From: VAZQ01 sp963739175
GTDB taxonomy: Bacteria > Pseudomonadota > Alphaproteobacteria > Rhizobiales > Xanthobacteraceae
Length of the DNA stretch: 64,000 nucleotides
Assembly: GCA_963739175.1 (NCBI GenBank)
Contig: CAVTZH010000009.1
Location: 1,550,001-1,614,000, forward strand
Direction: 5' to 3'
A program made the position numbers and the translations under genes. Below the pieces are notes generated by a model. The model was given only the letters and a program-made list of their open reading frames with translations, had not been told where the DNA came from and ran no database searches. Of the stretch, positions 45,786-56,467 are shown one piece after another. The first letter of the stretch is position 1; each line of letters starts with the position of its first letter.

Positions 45786-48700
45786 AGACATTCAACCTCT
45801 CCCGCTGGGCGCTGGAGCATAAGAGCTTCGTCGTCTACCTGATGCTGGTCGTCGCGCTCGCGGGTATTTTCGAATATCGCCGGCTCGGTCGCGACGAGGA
45901 CCCGCCCTTCACCATCAAGACGATGGTGGTGAAGACCTTGTGGCCCGGGGCTACCACCCTGGAGACGATGCGGCAAATTACCGACCGCATTGAAAAGAAG
46001 CTCGAAGAGTTGCCCAACCTTGATTACGTGAGGAGCTACACCAAGCCCGGCAAGTCCGTGGTATTCGTTTATCTGAAGGACTCCACCCGTGCGTCGGACG
46101 TGCCCGATCTCTGGTACCAGGTGCGAAAGAAGGTCGGCGACATCAAACACACCTTGCCACAAGGCGTGCAGGGTCCCTTCTTCAACGACGAGTTCGGCGA
46201 TACTTATGCGCTGATCTTCGCGCTGACTTCGGATGGCTTCTCCCACCGCGAGCTGCGCGATTATGCCGAGCGCGTGCGAGCCGAGCTGCTCAGCGTTCCG
46301 GATGTTGCGAAGATCGACCTTCTCGGCGCTCAAGACGAGAAAATCTATCTGGAGTTCTCAACTCAGCAGCTCGCCGCCATGGGGCTCGACATCTCCGAGC
46401 TGATACAGACCTTGCAGGCGCAAAACGCGATCCAGCCGAGCGGGACAGTGGATTCAGATGCAGAGAAGATCGCGATTCGCGTCTCGGGTCAGTTCACGTC
46501 CGAAGAGAGCCTGAAAGCCATCAATTTCCGTTTCAATGGTCGGTTCTTTCGGCTGAGCGACATTGCCAAGGTGCAGCGAGCCTATGCTGACCCACAGCAG
46601 CCGATATTCCGATACAACGGCCGCTCCGCGATTGGCCTCGCCGTCGCGATGCGGAAGAACGGCGACGTCCTGGCATTCGGTGAGCACCTCAAACAGCGCC
46701 TCGCCAGGGCAACAGCCGACCTGCCGGCCGGTATCGACTCCCACCTGGTGGCTAACCAGCCAAAAGTCGTCGAAGAGGCCGTTGGCGAATTCATCAAGGT
46801 ACTGATTGAAGCCATCCTCATCGTTCTGGCCGTGAGTTTCCTGTCGCTGGGCTGGCGCGCTGGCCTCGTCGTCGCGATTGCGATCCCGCTGGTGCTTGCC
46901 ATCACCTTCGTCGCCATGAAGCTTGCCGGCATCAGCCTGCAGCGTATCTCGCTCGGCGCACTCATCATCGGGCTAGGGCTTCTCGTCGACGACGCCATGA
47001 TCGCGGTGGAGATGATGATGAAGAAGCTCGAAGAGGGCTCCGACAAGGTAACCGCTGCAGCATTCGCCTATACCTCTACCGCCTTCCCGATGCTGACCGG
47101 CACACTCGTTACCATCGCAGGGTTCATCCCCGTCGGCTTCGCAGCGAGCAGCGCTGGCGAATATACTTTCACGTTGTTCGCTGTCGTCGGAATCGCGTTG
47201 ATCGCTTCCTGGTTCGTTGCCGTGCTTTTCACGCCGCTGACAGGCGTTTTCATCCTGCCCGACAAGATGAAAGGTCATGGCCATGAGCCGTCGCGCTATG
47301 CCCGTGCGTTCCATGCTGGGCTCGATCGTGTGCTGCGTCTGAAGTATTGGGTGATCGGTGCGACCGTTGCGCTGTTCGTCGCCGCTCTCGCCAGCATGCA
47401 GTTTGTGCAGCAGCAGTTCTTCCCGAGCTCCGACCGTCCCGAACTGCTTGTTGACCTGACGCTCCCGCAAGGGTCCTCGATCAATGCAACGCGCAAAGTG
47501 GTTGATGACCTTGAGAAAATCCTAAAGACCGACCCCGACATCGAACACTGGTCCTTCTATGTCGGCAGCGGCGCCATCCGCTTCTACCTGCCGCTCGATC
47601 AACAGCTTGCGAACGATTTCTTCGCGCAAGGCGTCATCGTCGCGAAAGGGTTCAAGGTTCGCCCGGCCGTGCAACGGCGCATCCTCGCCGCATTGCAACG
47701 GCCCGAATTCGAGCAGGTGCAGCCGCGCGTCAGCCCCTTGGAGCTTGGGCCGCCGGTCGGCTGGCCGCTCAAGTTCCGCATCAGCGGTCCCGACCCGATG
47801 AAGGTCCGCGAGATCGCGCAGAACTTCGCTTCACTGCTGGGCAAGAATCCAAATGCCCGGAGCATCAACTTCGACTGGAACGAGCCGTCCAAGGTGGTTC
47901 GCGTCGAGGTGGACCAGGACCGGGCTCGGGCGTTAGGCATCAGTTCGCAAGCGTTGAGCCAGACCATCAACGCTGTCTTGTCGGGCACAACCGTCACCCA
48001 GTTGCGCGACGATATCTATTTGATCGACATCGTTGCTCGCGCCATTCCCGATGAACGCGCCAAGCTGGAAACCCTGCGCAGTCTGATGATCAACGTGCCC
48101 GGCGGGCATTCGGTGCCGCTTGAGCAGGTCGCCAAGCTCTCCTACGGGATCGAACCGCCTCTAGTCTGGCGCCGCCATCGTCTGCCAACCGTCACCGTGC
48201 AGGCCGACATTGCGCCGGGCCTTGAGGCAGCGACCGTTGTCAAAGCGCTGTCCTCCGATATCGCCGCGTTCAAGTCGAAACTGCCGGCCGATTATGACGT
48301 GGTGGCAGGCGGCACAGTCGAGGAGAGCGCTAAGGCGGAGGGCAGCATTTTCGCGGTCTTCCCACTCATGATCCTGCTCATGATCACGATCCTCATGGTG
48401 CAGCTGCAGAGCTTTCAGCGGGTGTTCCTGGTGCTTGCCACCGCACCGCTGGCTCTCATCGGCGTCGCCGCCGCGCTGCTTATCTCGCGCTCACCAATGG
48501 GGTTCGTTGCGATCCTCGGCGTCGTCTCGCTGATCGGCATGGTGATCCGCAATTCGGTGATCCTGATCGACCAGATCGATAACGAAATTGCCGCGGGCCA
48601 GCATCCATGGGACGCGGTGATCGTGGCCACGGAGCATCGGCTGCGCCCGATCCTGTTGACCGCTGCCGCCGCGATCTTGGGTATGATTCCGATCGCGCCC

Positions 48701-48871
48701 ACCGTGTTCTGGGGACCGATGGCCTATGCGGTGATGGGCGGGCTCATGGTCGCGACGCTGCTGACCCTGGTTTTCCTCCCGGCACTATACGTTGCGTGGT
48801 TTCGCATCAAACCGAGGTCGGAACCAGAGCTGGCAATTCCTGCCGAAGTTCCTGCGCTTGCCCAAGGCTGA
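45782..48871 (+). CDS. RND multidrug efflux pump, inner-membrane permease
   Basis: 1029-residue proton-driven exporter with 12 predicted helices. The N-terminus is SRWALEHKSFVVYLMLVVAL and the first periplasmic loop follows. The fourth helix carries the proton-relay aspartates in LIIGLGLLVDDAMIAVEMMM. The second half repeats the layout (FAVFPLMILLMITILMVQLQ, then GMVIRNSVILIDQIDNEIAA). It is intact, the longest uninterrupted gene of the window. It is of the AcrB/MexF-like superfamily; the substrate is unknown. No outer-membrane factor gene is adjacent. Confidence 0.95.
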   Translation: MKTFNLSRWALEHKSFVVYLMLVVALAGIFEYRRLGRDEDPPFTIKTMVVKTLWPGATTLETMRQITDRIEKKLEELPNLDYVRSYTKPGKSVVFVYLKDSTRASDVPDLWYQVRKKVGDIKHTLPQGVQGPFFNDEFGDTYALIFALTSDGFSHRELRDYAERVRAELLSVPDVAKIDLLGAQDEKIYLEFSTQQLAAMGLDISELIQTLQAQNAIQPSGTVDSDAEKIAIRVSGQFTSEESLKAINFRFNGRFFRLSDIAKVQRAYADPQQPIFRYNGRSAIGLAVAMRKNGDVLAFGEHLKQRLARATADLPAGIDSHLVANQPKVVEEAVGEFIKVLIEAILIVLAVSFLSLGWRAGLVVAIAIPLVLAITFVAMKLAGISLQRISLGALIIGLGLLVDDAMIAVEMMMKKLEEGSDKVTAAAFAYTSTAFPMLTGTLVTIAGFIPVGFAASSAGEYTFTLFAVVGIALIASWFVAVLFTPLTGVFILPDKMKGHGHEPSRYARAFHAGLDRVLRLKYWVIGATVALFVAALASMQFVQQQFFPSSDRPELLVDLTLPQGSSINATRKVVDDLEKILKTDPDIEHWSFYVGSGAIRFYLPLDQQLANDFFAQGVIVAKGFKVRPAVQRRILAALQRPEFEQVQPRVSPLELGPPVGWPLKFRISGPDPMKVREIAQNFASLLGKNPNARSINFDWNEPSKVVRVEVDQDRARALGISSQALSQTINAVLSGTTVTQLRDDIYLIDIVARAIPDERAKLETLRSLMINVPGGHSVPLEQVAKLSYGIEPPLVWRRHRLPTVTVQADIAPGLEAATVVKALSSDIAAFKSKLPADYDVVAGGTVEESAKAEGSIFAVFPLMILLMITILMVQLQSFQRVFLVLATAPLALIGVAAALLISRSPMGFVAILGVVSLIGMVIRNSVILIDQIDNEIAAGQHPWDAVIVATEHRLRPILLTAAAAILGMIPIAPTVFWGPMAYAVMGGLMVATLLTLVFLPALYVAWFRIKPRSEPELAIPAEVPALAQG

Positions 48872-49056
48872 ACAGGGAGGAGCGGTTGCCCAGACGCACT
48901 ACGGTCCATGTAGGCACTAGCCTGGCTAAAGACGCGATTACGCGGATCTTCGGCACGTTTTCAGTTCGCTCGCCCGAGGGATTCGTTGGACTTGCGATTC
49001 CTGACTATGCGAATTAGCATTTCTCAGTAGTACCCTCCTGTCGTTGCAAGCAAATC

Positions 49057-49811
49057 ATGCGAGCTATCATTATCGGCGCTGGACGTGGCCGGCGGCTGAT
49101 GCCGACCACAGCCGACACGCCGAAGTGCTTTGCCGAGGTCCAGGGCAAGCGCTTGCTCGACTGGACACTGAAAGCGTTCGCCGAGAACGGCATCGACGAC
49201 ATTTGTTTCATCGGCGGCTACAGATCGAACGCGTGCGCGCCGACTATCCGCACTTCACGTTCCGCGAAAACGCCGACTGGGAGAACAACAACATCCTGCT
49301 CTCGCTCATGTACGCCGAGGATCTGATGGGCGAGCCGTTCATGTGCACCTATTCGGATATGCTCTTCAACGCCGATGTGGTGAAGCGCCTGCTGGCGAAC
49401 CCCGCCGACATTGCGCTTGTCGGTGGACACGCGATTGGCTCGCCCGCTACGAGCACCGCACCGAGCATCCGCCCGACCGACGCCGAGAAAGTGACCGTCG
49501 CCAACGGCCTCGTCACGCGAATTCATCGCGGCATCGATCCGAGCCTGGCGCACGGCGAATACATCGGCGTCGCGAAATTCACCCCGCGCGGCGCCGCTTC
49601 GCTGAAGGAGCACTATCATCGCTGCCGGAAGGCCTATGCCGGGAAGCCGTTCCGCGAAGCGTCCGTGTTCGAAAAGGCCTATCTCATCCATCTGTTTCAG
49701 GACATGATCGAGGCCGGGACGAAGATGGCGCACGCCGACACGCCCGGCAACTACATCGAGGTGGACACGCAGCAGGATTTCGAGTTCGCGCGAAACTCCT
49801 GGCGTGGCTAG
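49057..49811 (+). CDS. Nucleotidyltransferase (phosphocholine cytidylyltransferase-like; frame interrupted)
   Basis: NTP transferase of about 251 residues with the nucleotide-binding start MRAIIIGAGRGRRLMPTTAD and the following TPKCFAEVQGKRLLDWTLKA. After FIGGYR at about 49220 the frame shifts; the rest is RADYPHFTFRENADWENNNI, LLSLMYAEDLMGEPFMCTYS (with the metal-binding D) and YIEVDTQQDFEFAR, an end typical of sugar-nucleotide or choline-phosphate cytidylyltransferases. The base (C, G, U or A) and acceptor are not known. Stop 3 bp before the MetE-like gene, so they form an operon. Confidence 0.85.
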
Positions 49812-49813
49812 AC

Positions 49814-50878
49814 ATGGCAAGGCAGCTTTTTCCAGCGTCCGTCGTCGGCTCGATGCCGCGGCCGGCCTTCGTCCAGGATCTCATCAACGACAAGCCGCCG
49901 CTGTCGCCCGAGCGATACCAGGCGGAAATGGGCGCGGCCGTCCGCTACATCGTGGCCATGCAGGAGCATGCCGGCCTTGACGTCGTCACCGACGGCGAGT
50001 GGCGTCGCAAATCCTACATCGGCGTGATCGCCGAGCTCGCGCACGGATTCGAGCTTGGCTACAATCCCGCCGACAATCGTCCCTGGACGATCGTGGTCGA
50101 CAAGCTCGCGCCCAAGAATCCGGGCTTCATCGCCAGCGAGATCGCCTTCCTGAAGACGATCACCTCGCGCAAGATCAAGGCCACGCTGCCTGCTCCGGCC
50201 TTGCTCGGCGAGCGGCTGTGGGATGCGGTCAAATCGACGAAGGCCTATCCGGATCGCGATGACTTCGTGCGCGACTGCGTGCCGATCCTGCGCCGCGAGA
50301 TGGAGCTCATCCGCGAGGCCGGCGCCGACATCATCCAGATCGACGATCCGCACCTGTGCCTGTTCGTCGATCCCGCGGTGCGCTCCGCCTATCGCCAGCC
50401 CGATGCCGCGGCCGATTTCGCCGTGGATATGGTCAATGCCGTGATCGAGGGTATCGAAGGCGTGACGCTTGCAGTCCACTTGTGCCGCCGTGCGGGCGCC
50501 CGTGTCCGCGGCGAGGCGCAGTACCAGGGCGACTATGAGCCGATCATCGCGCAACTGAACAGGCTCAAGGCGCACCACCTCACGCTGGAATTCACCACGA
50601 CCGCCGCCGGCGACATGACGGTGTTCAAGAAGCTGCGCGAGGATTTCGAGATCGGCCTTGGCTGCGTCAGCGTCGAGCCGGGACAGATCGATTCCGCCGA
50701 AACGATTGCCGCGCGCGTGCGGCTGGCGACGCAATATATCGCGCCGGAACGGATCGTGCTCAATCCCGATTGCGGTTTCGCGCCGGGTTCGGGCGCAGCG
50801 GTCAGCATCGACGAAGCCTACCGCAAGCTGTGCAACGAGGTGGCGGCGGCAAAGATGCTGCGCGAGGAATTTTCCTAG
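49814..50878 (+). CDS. Short MetE-like (cobalamin-independent methionine synthase II family) methyltransferase
   Basis: 354-residue protein corresponding to the C-terminal catalytic half of MetE. Zinc ligands are recognisable: H-x-C in TLAVHLCRRAGARVRGEAQY, a glutamate in HHLTLEFTTTAAGDM, and C in IVLNPDCGFAPGSG. The substrate-facing DIIQIDDPHLCLF and VVTDGEWRRKSYIGVIAELA are also seen. Stand-alone relatives transfer methyl groups to thiols other than homocysteine, or act as lyases on CoM-type thioethers. The true substrate is unknown. The ATG at 49814 matches the family start (ARQLFPASVVGSMPRP). Confidence 0.9.
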   Translation: MARQLFPASVVGSMPRPAFVQDLINDKPPLSPERYQAEMGAAVRYIVAMQEHAGLDVVTDGEWRRKSYIGVIAELAHGFELGYNPADNRPWTIVVDKLAPKNPGFIASEIAFLKTITSRKIKATLPAPALLGERLWDAVKSTKAYPDRDDFVRDCVPILRREMELIREAGADIIQIDDPHLCLFVDPAVRSAYRQPDAAADFAVDMVNAVIEGIEGVTLAVHLCRRAGARVRGEAQYQGDYEPIIAQLNRLKAHHLTLEFTTTAAGDMTVFKKLREDFEIGLGCVSVEPGQIDSAETIAARVRLATQYIAPERIVLNPDCGFAPGSGAAVSIDEAYRKLCNEVAAAKMLREEFS

Positions 50879-51700
50879 CGTGTCTGCTGTGCGCTTTTGC
50901 TGGTGATAGGTCTCCAGCAGAAACGCGCGATTGGTTCCCGCCTTGATCAGGCGGCTTCGCAGCATGTGCGAAATGAAGTCGATCAGCGCCACCACCACGA
51001 TGATCATGATGATGATGAAGCTGACCTCATCCCAGCGGTGTGCGCGGATGCGGTCCGAGAGGTGGAAGCCGATACCGCCCGCGCCGACGATCCCCAGGAT
51101 GGTCGCGGAGCGCGTGTTGGATTCGAACATGTAGAGCACGTTCGAGATCATGATCGGCAGCACCTGCGGAATGATGCCGAAGCGCAACCGCTGTACGGCG
51201 TTGGCTCCGGTGGCCTGGACGCCGTCGACCTGCTTGCGGTCGACATTCTCGATCGCCTCCGCAAACAGCTTCGACAGAATTCCGATATCGGTCGTCGCAA
51301 TCGCCAGCACGCCTGCCAGCGGCCCGAGCCCTACCGCGCGCACGTATACGAGCGCCCAGACCAACGCGTCGACGCCGCGCAGGAAGTCGAACGAGCGGCG
51401 GATCGGAAACCGGAACAGCGGCAGCTTGACGACGTTGCGCGCGCCCAGAAAGCCCAGCGGAAAAGCGATGCAGGTGGCGATCAGCGTGCCGAGAAACGCC
51501 ATGCCGATGGTTTCAAGCATGGCCTTGACCAGGTCCCAGAACGCGTCGCCGGGAGTCGGCGGGAACAGAGCGGCCGCGATCTTTCCAAAGCGGTCAAGGC
51601 CGTTCCAGATTCGCGCCGGCGAGGCGTCAAAGCGATAGAGGCAGAAGGCGACGAAGGCGACCAGTCCGATCAGCATCGCTGCCAGCGCGGCGCGCTGCAT
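50875..51700 (-). CDS. phnE: Phosphonate ABC transporter permease, second PhnE (3' end uncertain)
   Basis: Inner-membrane permease with about six helices. The family loop is AIENVDRKQVDGVQATGANA followed by VQRLRFGIIPQVLPIMISNV, and NTRSATILGIVGAGGIGFHL is the usual PhnE signature. The ATG at 51700 (MQRAALAAM) is used, but similarity may extend upstream to a CTG right after the preceding phnE stop. As given, the frame runs past RLIKAGTNRAFLLETYHQQK without a stop, into the antisense of the MetE-like gene. One base correction gives a stop at 50875-50877, overlapping that gene's stop. Confidence 0.82.
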
Positions 51701-51775
51701 CGGCGTCTTCGCAAACGCGCGCGGATAGCGATGCCGAAGCGCCGCAATTCGGCCGGGATCGATGGCGCTCAGGCG

Positions 51776-52651
51776 TCATTGCAGGTTTTCCTTGCCGATG
51801 AGCCGGTGGCGCAGTCGCTCGCAGATCAGGTCGATAACCATGATGGTCGCTACCACCATGAGCACGATCGCGCTCATGTCCTCGTAATAGTTGAAGCTGA
51901 TGGCGTGATAGAGTTCCTGCCCGATCCCACCCGCGCCGACGAAGCCGACGATCGCCGCCGAACGGATATTCAACTCGAGCCGCCACAACGTATAGGTCGT
52001 GAAATTCGGCAGAACCTGCGGCAGCACCGCAAAGCGGATCACCTCGAACCAGTTGCCGCCAGAGGCGCGGACACCGTCGAGCTGGCGCTCGTCGATGTTC
52101 TCATTGGCCTCCGCATAGAGCTTACCCATTGCGCCGGTGGTGTGGATGGTGAGCGCAAGGAAGCCGGCGAACGGTCCAATGCCAAAGGCGACCACGAAGA
52201 TCAGGGCATAGACGATCTCCGGCACGGTGCGCGCAAGCTCCGCCAGCCGCCGGAACACAAAATAGATAGCGACGTTGCCGGCGAGATTGCGCGAGGCGGG
52301 AAAGCAGAGGAGGAAACCACCGAGCGAGCCGAATATCAGCGCCATCAGGGCGATCAGAAGCGTGTCGAACAGAAGTCCAAGCCACTTGAAGAAGCCGTAA
52401 TACCAATAGGCGATGTCGCCCGGCAGCGTGTTGAGCCGGATCTCGGGAATAGTCTTGCCGATATACTCACCGATCCTCGGCAGGCCGGCGATCAGACGAT
52501 CGAGCCGGAAATTGCTCACGTCGGCGGCGGCATAGCAGAGAACGACGAAGATCGCTCCAAAGGCAACGAGCTGGATTCGCTGCCGCCGACGCAGCCGCGC
52601 AAATTCCTCCTCGAAGCGCTCGACGGCGGCGGCGGATGTATGGCTAGGCAT
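51776..52651 (-). CDS. phnE: Phosphonate ABC transporter permease, first PhnE
   Basis: 291-residue inner-membrane permease. N-terminal cytoplasmic helix (RFEEEFARLRRRQRIQLVAF), then six helices. Family marks: TVPEIVYALIFVVAFGIGPF, EANENIDERQLDGVRASGGN, WFEVIRFAVLPQVLPNFTTY and VGFVGAGGIGQELYHAISFN. Two PhnE-type permeases in tandem are common in rhizobial phosphonate/phosphite uptake operons. Intact. Follows phnD by about 120 bp. Confidence 0.93.
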   Translation of the reverse strand: MPSHTSAAAVERFEEEFARLRRRQRIQLVAFGAIFVVLCYAAADVSNFRLDRLIAGLPRIGEYIGKTIPEIRLNTLPGDIAYWYYGFFKWLGLLFDTLLIALMALIFGSLGGFLLCFPASRNLAGNVAIYFVFRRLAELARTVPEIVYALIFVVAFGIGPFAGFLALTIHTTGAMGKLYAEANENIDERQLDGVRASGGNWFEVIRFAVLPQVLPNFTTYTLWRLELNIRSAAIVGFVGAGGIGQELYHAISFNYYEDMSAIVLMVVATIMVIDLICERLRHRLIGKENLQ

Positions 52652-52769
52652 GTGCCGACACGTTCAGACTGCCACAAGCTTCCGGCATCGCCATTGCCGC
52701 CCAATTCCACGCATCGTGATCAAAACGTACCGACGCAACCAGACTTCTCGTTGCCGCCAACTCGCCGGG

Positions 52770-53700
52770 CTAACGGCTGCGCCGCTCCTTGGCGAGCTGG
52801 TTCCGCAGGTCGATGGCGATCTGATAGACCTTGTGATCGACCTCCCGGTAGCCCTTGCGAATCGCCGCGCACGACTTCCCGGAAGACCGCAGGGTTGTCC
52901 TTGTGCATGTTGAGGAACATCGCCTTCAGGTCGGCTTTCATCTGCGCGGGCACGTCGGAGCGGATGGCGATGACCGGGTTGGGGATCAGCTCGGATACCC
53001 AAATGATGCGGATGTCCTTGATGTCGAGCACCTTGCGGCTGAGCATCATGTGCAGGCCGCCGCGCGTGTGCTTGTCCACGTCGTTGGTCCAGGTGACCGC
53101 GCCGTCATAGGCGCGATCGAGCACGCCGATGATGCTCTGCTCGTGGCCGCCGGAGAACACCACCTTGCCGAAATGCTTTTCCGGGATGAGCCCCTTGTTG
53201 CGGAAGCTAACCAGAGGAAACAGGTAGCCGGACGACGAATTTGGCTCGGCCCAGGCCCAGATCTTCCCCTTGAGATCGTCGAGCGACTTGTAGGGACTGT
53301 CCGCGCGCACGAAGGCGACCGCATAGTATCCGATCGTTCCGTCGGGATTGGTCGGAACCACCAGCGGCTCGATGCCGCCCATCGTCTCTACATAGCCGGC
53401 GGCGTAGCCGCTCGCGCCCATGTCCATCACTTCGAGTTGCTTGGCGCCGATCGCCTGGATCACGCCGGCATATTCCGCCGACAGGAACAATTCGAGCTCG
53501 ACGCCGAGCTTCTCCTTCACATAGGCTGCAAAGCCCTTGTAGCGGGTCAGCGCTGCGGCCTGAGTCTCCACCGCCTGCACGCCGTAACGGAATTTCGGGA
53601 ACTGCTTGCGCCAGTCCTGCGCCTGCGCCGGCTGGCCGAGCAGCAGGCTGCCGCAAAGTGCCGCGGCCAAGGTCAACGGAAACAGCCTGTTCGCTTTCAT
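52770..53700 (-). CDS. phnD: Phosphonate ABC transporter substrate-binding protein (3' frame interrupted)
   Basis: Periplasmic binding protein for phosphonate, phosphite or phosphate esters. Signal peptide MKANRLFPLTLAAALCGSLL with cleavage after AQAQ. Core: FRYGVQAVETQAAALTRYKG, FLSAEYAGVIQAIGAKQLEV, DLKGKIWAWAEPNSSSGYLF and GAVTWTNDVDKHT. Near 52855, after VFREVVRGDS, the frame is lost; one base correction gives KGYREVDHKVYQIAIDLRNQ and a stop at 52770-52772, the usual family end. About 309 residues after correction. Confidence 0.92.
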
Positions 53701-53721
53701 GGTGCGCTCCCTTCGGCGGCC

Positions 53722-54561
53722 TTACGTCGAAACGCGATTGGACGCCTCGTTCCCCGGGCGGGGATCGATCGGCGGAGCAGCCGGCAAGCTCGTCGATGTG
53801 ATGTGCTCATCGATCTCGTCGTCGCTGCCGGTCGTAACGTAGATGTCCCTGATCTGCTCATGGGTGAGCGCCTTGGGATGGTCGTCAAAGATCACCCGGC
53901 CGGTCCGCATGCCGATGATTCGGTCGCAATACGCTCGGGCTGTGTCGATCGTATGAAGGTTGCAGATGACCGTGATGCCGTCTTCGCGATTGATGCTGCG
54001 CAGGATGTCCATCACGCGCGCGGCGCTGCGCGGATCGAGCGAAGCGATCGGCTCATCGGCAAGTAGGATTTTCGGCTCCTGCACCAGCGCTCGTGCGATC
54101 GCGACCCGCTGCTGCTGGCCCCCCGAGAGCTGGTCCGCGCGTTGCAGGATCGCTGATGTCATCTCGACCCGTTCCAGCGTGATGACCGCGAGCGCGCGCT
54201 CCTCCGGCGTGAACAGCTTAAGCAGCGAGCGCGCCGTCGGCTGGTAGCTCAGCCGGCCCATCAGGACATTGGTGAGGACATCAAGCCGCGGCACCAGGTT
54301 GAACTGCTGAAAGATCATCGCGCATTCGCGCCGCCAAAGGTGAAGCGCCCGCCCTTTCAGGGCGGTGATGTTGCGACCGTCGCAGACGATACTGCCCGAG
54401 GTCGGCTCGGTGAGCCGATTGATCATTCGCAGCAACGTCGACTTGCCGGCGCCCGAGCGTCCGATAATCCCCAGCATCTGGCCGGCCGGTACTTCGAACG
54501 ACACATTGTCGACGGCAGTCAGCGTCCCGAAAGTCTTTGTCAGACCTTCAAACTTCAGCAT
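53722..54561 (-). CDS. phnC: Phosphonate ABC transporter ATP-binding protein
   Basis: ATPase of the import system, first gene of the operon. Walker A GRSGAGKSTLLRMI, signature LSGGQQQRVAIARAL, Walker B KILLADEPIASLDP, and the switch histidine in VICNLHTIDTARAY. The PhnC-specific segment MIFQQFNLVPRLDVLTNVLM is clear. The ATG at 54561 (MLKFEGLTKTFG) with a G-rich ribosome-binding site is preferred over an in-frame start at 54654. The C-terminus is extended by about 25 residues (TSTSLPAAPPIDPRPG). Confidence 0.94.
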   Translation of the reverse strand: MLKFEGLTKTFGTLTAVDNVSFEVPAGQMLGIIGRSGAGKSTLLRMINRLTEPTSGSIVCDGRNITALKGRALHLWRRECAMIFQQFNLVPRLDVLTNVLMGRLSYQPTARSLLKLFTPEERALAVITLERVEMTSAILQRADQLSGGQQQRVAIARALVQEPKILLADEPIASLDPRSAARVMDILRSINREDGITVICNLHTIDTARAYCDRIIGMRTGRVIFDDHPKALTHEQIRDIYVTTGSDDEIDEHITSTSLPAAPPIDPRPGNEASNRVST

Positions 54562-54828
54562 TGTCCCCCCTTCGACCACGCGGGCGCTTGAGATTCCGAA
54601 ACGGCTGAGCTCCCAGAACGCCTCTCTCTCGCCGGGCGTCATTGTTCGGCCCAATTGCGGCCGCCTCGCTCAATTTAGCCATCGCTCCACGGATGGAATA
54701 GCTATCGTTCCGCTTTAGGCGCGTCGATGCTCTGCGAAGTCGCCATGGCCGTCAAGTAGGACACTCGGAGCCGTCTTTGGCTTTGATGACGCAGGTTTCT
54801 GAATTGATCTTGCGGCATTTGTGGTGAG

Positions 54829-56467
54829 TTAGTGCGTGCTAGGTAAGATTCCAATCCGCTGCAGTTGTTTTGCCCATCTGGGAACTGCGGCTTTCGCGAG
54901 TTCACTGAGCTTTAGATTCGCGATTTCGCGCTCAGCAATAGCCAAAGTAATTCTCGGCGAAACAAACGCGAGCTGCGCCAGAAGCCTGATGTGGCGCTCG
55001 ACCTTGCCTTCTTTTCTGGCGATCTCAGCGACAGAGGTGATGCGGCCCTCGGCGAGATCCTCGATCCAGGCGCGAGCCTTTGCGATGGCCGCAAGCAGGG
55101 CGTCGCGATTTTCCTCGCTCATGGACGATTTCTGCGACGGGAAGTGAACCACACCCTTCGCGCCTGGGCTTGCGTTGTCCATCCACGGCACGGTGATAAC
55201 CGACGGTCCGGTAGAATTGCGACCGGATCGCGCGGCGCGCTTTGAGCGCTCATTTTTGTTTTTCTGTTTGGAATGGGCGACAAGACGAATCTCAATCGAC
55301 TGCAGCTTGACGGCTACCTGCTCGACATGCCGCTCGATCAACTCACGTTCGTCTAAAGCGGCGTCGGGTTGCCCAACGTCAGTTCTGTCCAGGCGTCGTC
55401 GAACGGCATCGACAACCGCAGTCTCGATCTCGTGCGCCGGCACACGGGTGATAGTGCCTGCCTCGTCTTTTCGTTTTTGCAGGATCGCGTGCGAGACATA
55501 GTAGCGATATCGCGCGCCCTGCTTGTTGGTGTGGGATGGGGTCATCTTGTTGCCGCGGTCGTCGAACAGTCGGCCGACGAGAATTGACGGCGATGCCTTG
55601 AGCTTCAACTGGCGGGCTGTGGAGCCGGCCGTGAGCTTGGCCTGCACCGCTTCGAACAGTTTTAGGTCGACGATCGGCTCCTGCTCACCGGGATAGATGG
55701 CGCCGCGGTAGACGACCTCGCCGATAAAGTAGCGGTTGCGAAGGAAGTAGTTCAGGCCCCCGACCCCGAATGGGATCCCGCCGCGGATGCGGCCGTCGGC
55801 GAGTTTTTGGCGCCTCGTCCGGATACCCCGGTTGTCCAGGTCAGCGACCAAGTCTCCGATCGAGCCGACCTCGAGATATCGTCGGAAAATCAGGCGAGCG
55901 GTCTCGGCCTCCTCGGGCACAACCACGAGCTTCTTGTTGACGCTGGCATAACCCATCGGCACGGCCCCGCCGACCCAAATGCCCTTCTTCTTGGAGGCCG
56001 CGATCTTGTCGCGGACGCGCTCGCCAATGACCTCGCGCTCGAACTGGGCGAAGGACAGCAGCACGTTGAGCGTCAGCCGCCCCATGCTGGTGGTCGTGTT
56101 GAAGCGACTGCGTGATCGAGACGAAGAGTACGGAATGCTGGTCGAACAGTTCGACCAGCTTGGCGAAGTCGGCCAGCGAGCGGGTCAGCCGGTCGACCTT
56201 GTACACCACGATGACGTCGATCCTGCCGGCGCGGACCTCGGTCAGGAGTTTCTGGAGGGCAGGGCGGTCGAGCGAGGCGCCTGAGAAGGCGCCATCATCA
56301 TAGTGGCCAGGAACCAGCCGCCAGCCCTCGTGCGCCTGGCTCTTGATATAGGCCTCGCAGGCCTCCCGCTGGGCGTCGAGCGAGTTGAACTCGAGGTCAA
56401 GGTTATGCTCGGTCGATTTCCGGGTGTAGATCGCGCAACGGAACTGCTTCTTGGCGGGCCTATCCAC
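54829..56467 (-). CDS. Large serine recombinase (frame interrupted)
   Basis: Site-specific recombinase of about 545 residues. The N-terminal resolvase domain has CAIYTRKSTEHNLDLEFNSL with the catalytic serine region R-K-S, then GHYDDGAFSGASLDRPALQK and VIVVYKVDRLTRSLADFAKL. Near 56090 the frame shifts, then SMGRLTLNVLLSFAQFEREV, the recombinase domain (GIRTRRQKLADGRIRGG, RNRYFIGEVVYRGAIYPGEQ) and a C-terminal zinc-ribbon/coiled-coil region follow. The cysteines of the ribbon are not obvious. GTG start at 56467 overlapping the DUF2924 stop. It probably moves the element that includes the two genes upstream. Confidence 0.88.

Noticed and set aside
48890..49017. Short plus-strand frame after the RND gene (ending in PEGFVGLAIPDYAN)
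   Set aside because: Fewer than 45 residues of uncertain start, no ribosome-binding site and no family; it could be a gene remnant but cannot be supported.
49808..51700. A 630-residue open frame on the minus strand covering the phnE gene and the whole MetE-like gene
   Set aside because: Only the first 270 residues resemble a protein family (PhnE). The rest is the antisense of a well conserved gene and exists because GC-rich DNA rarely forms stops.
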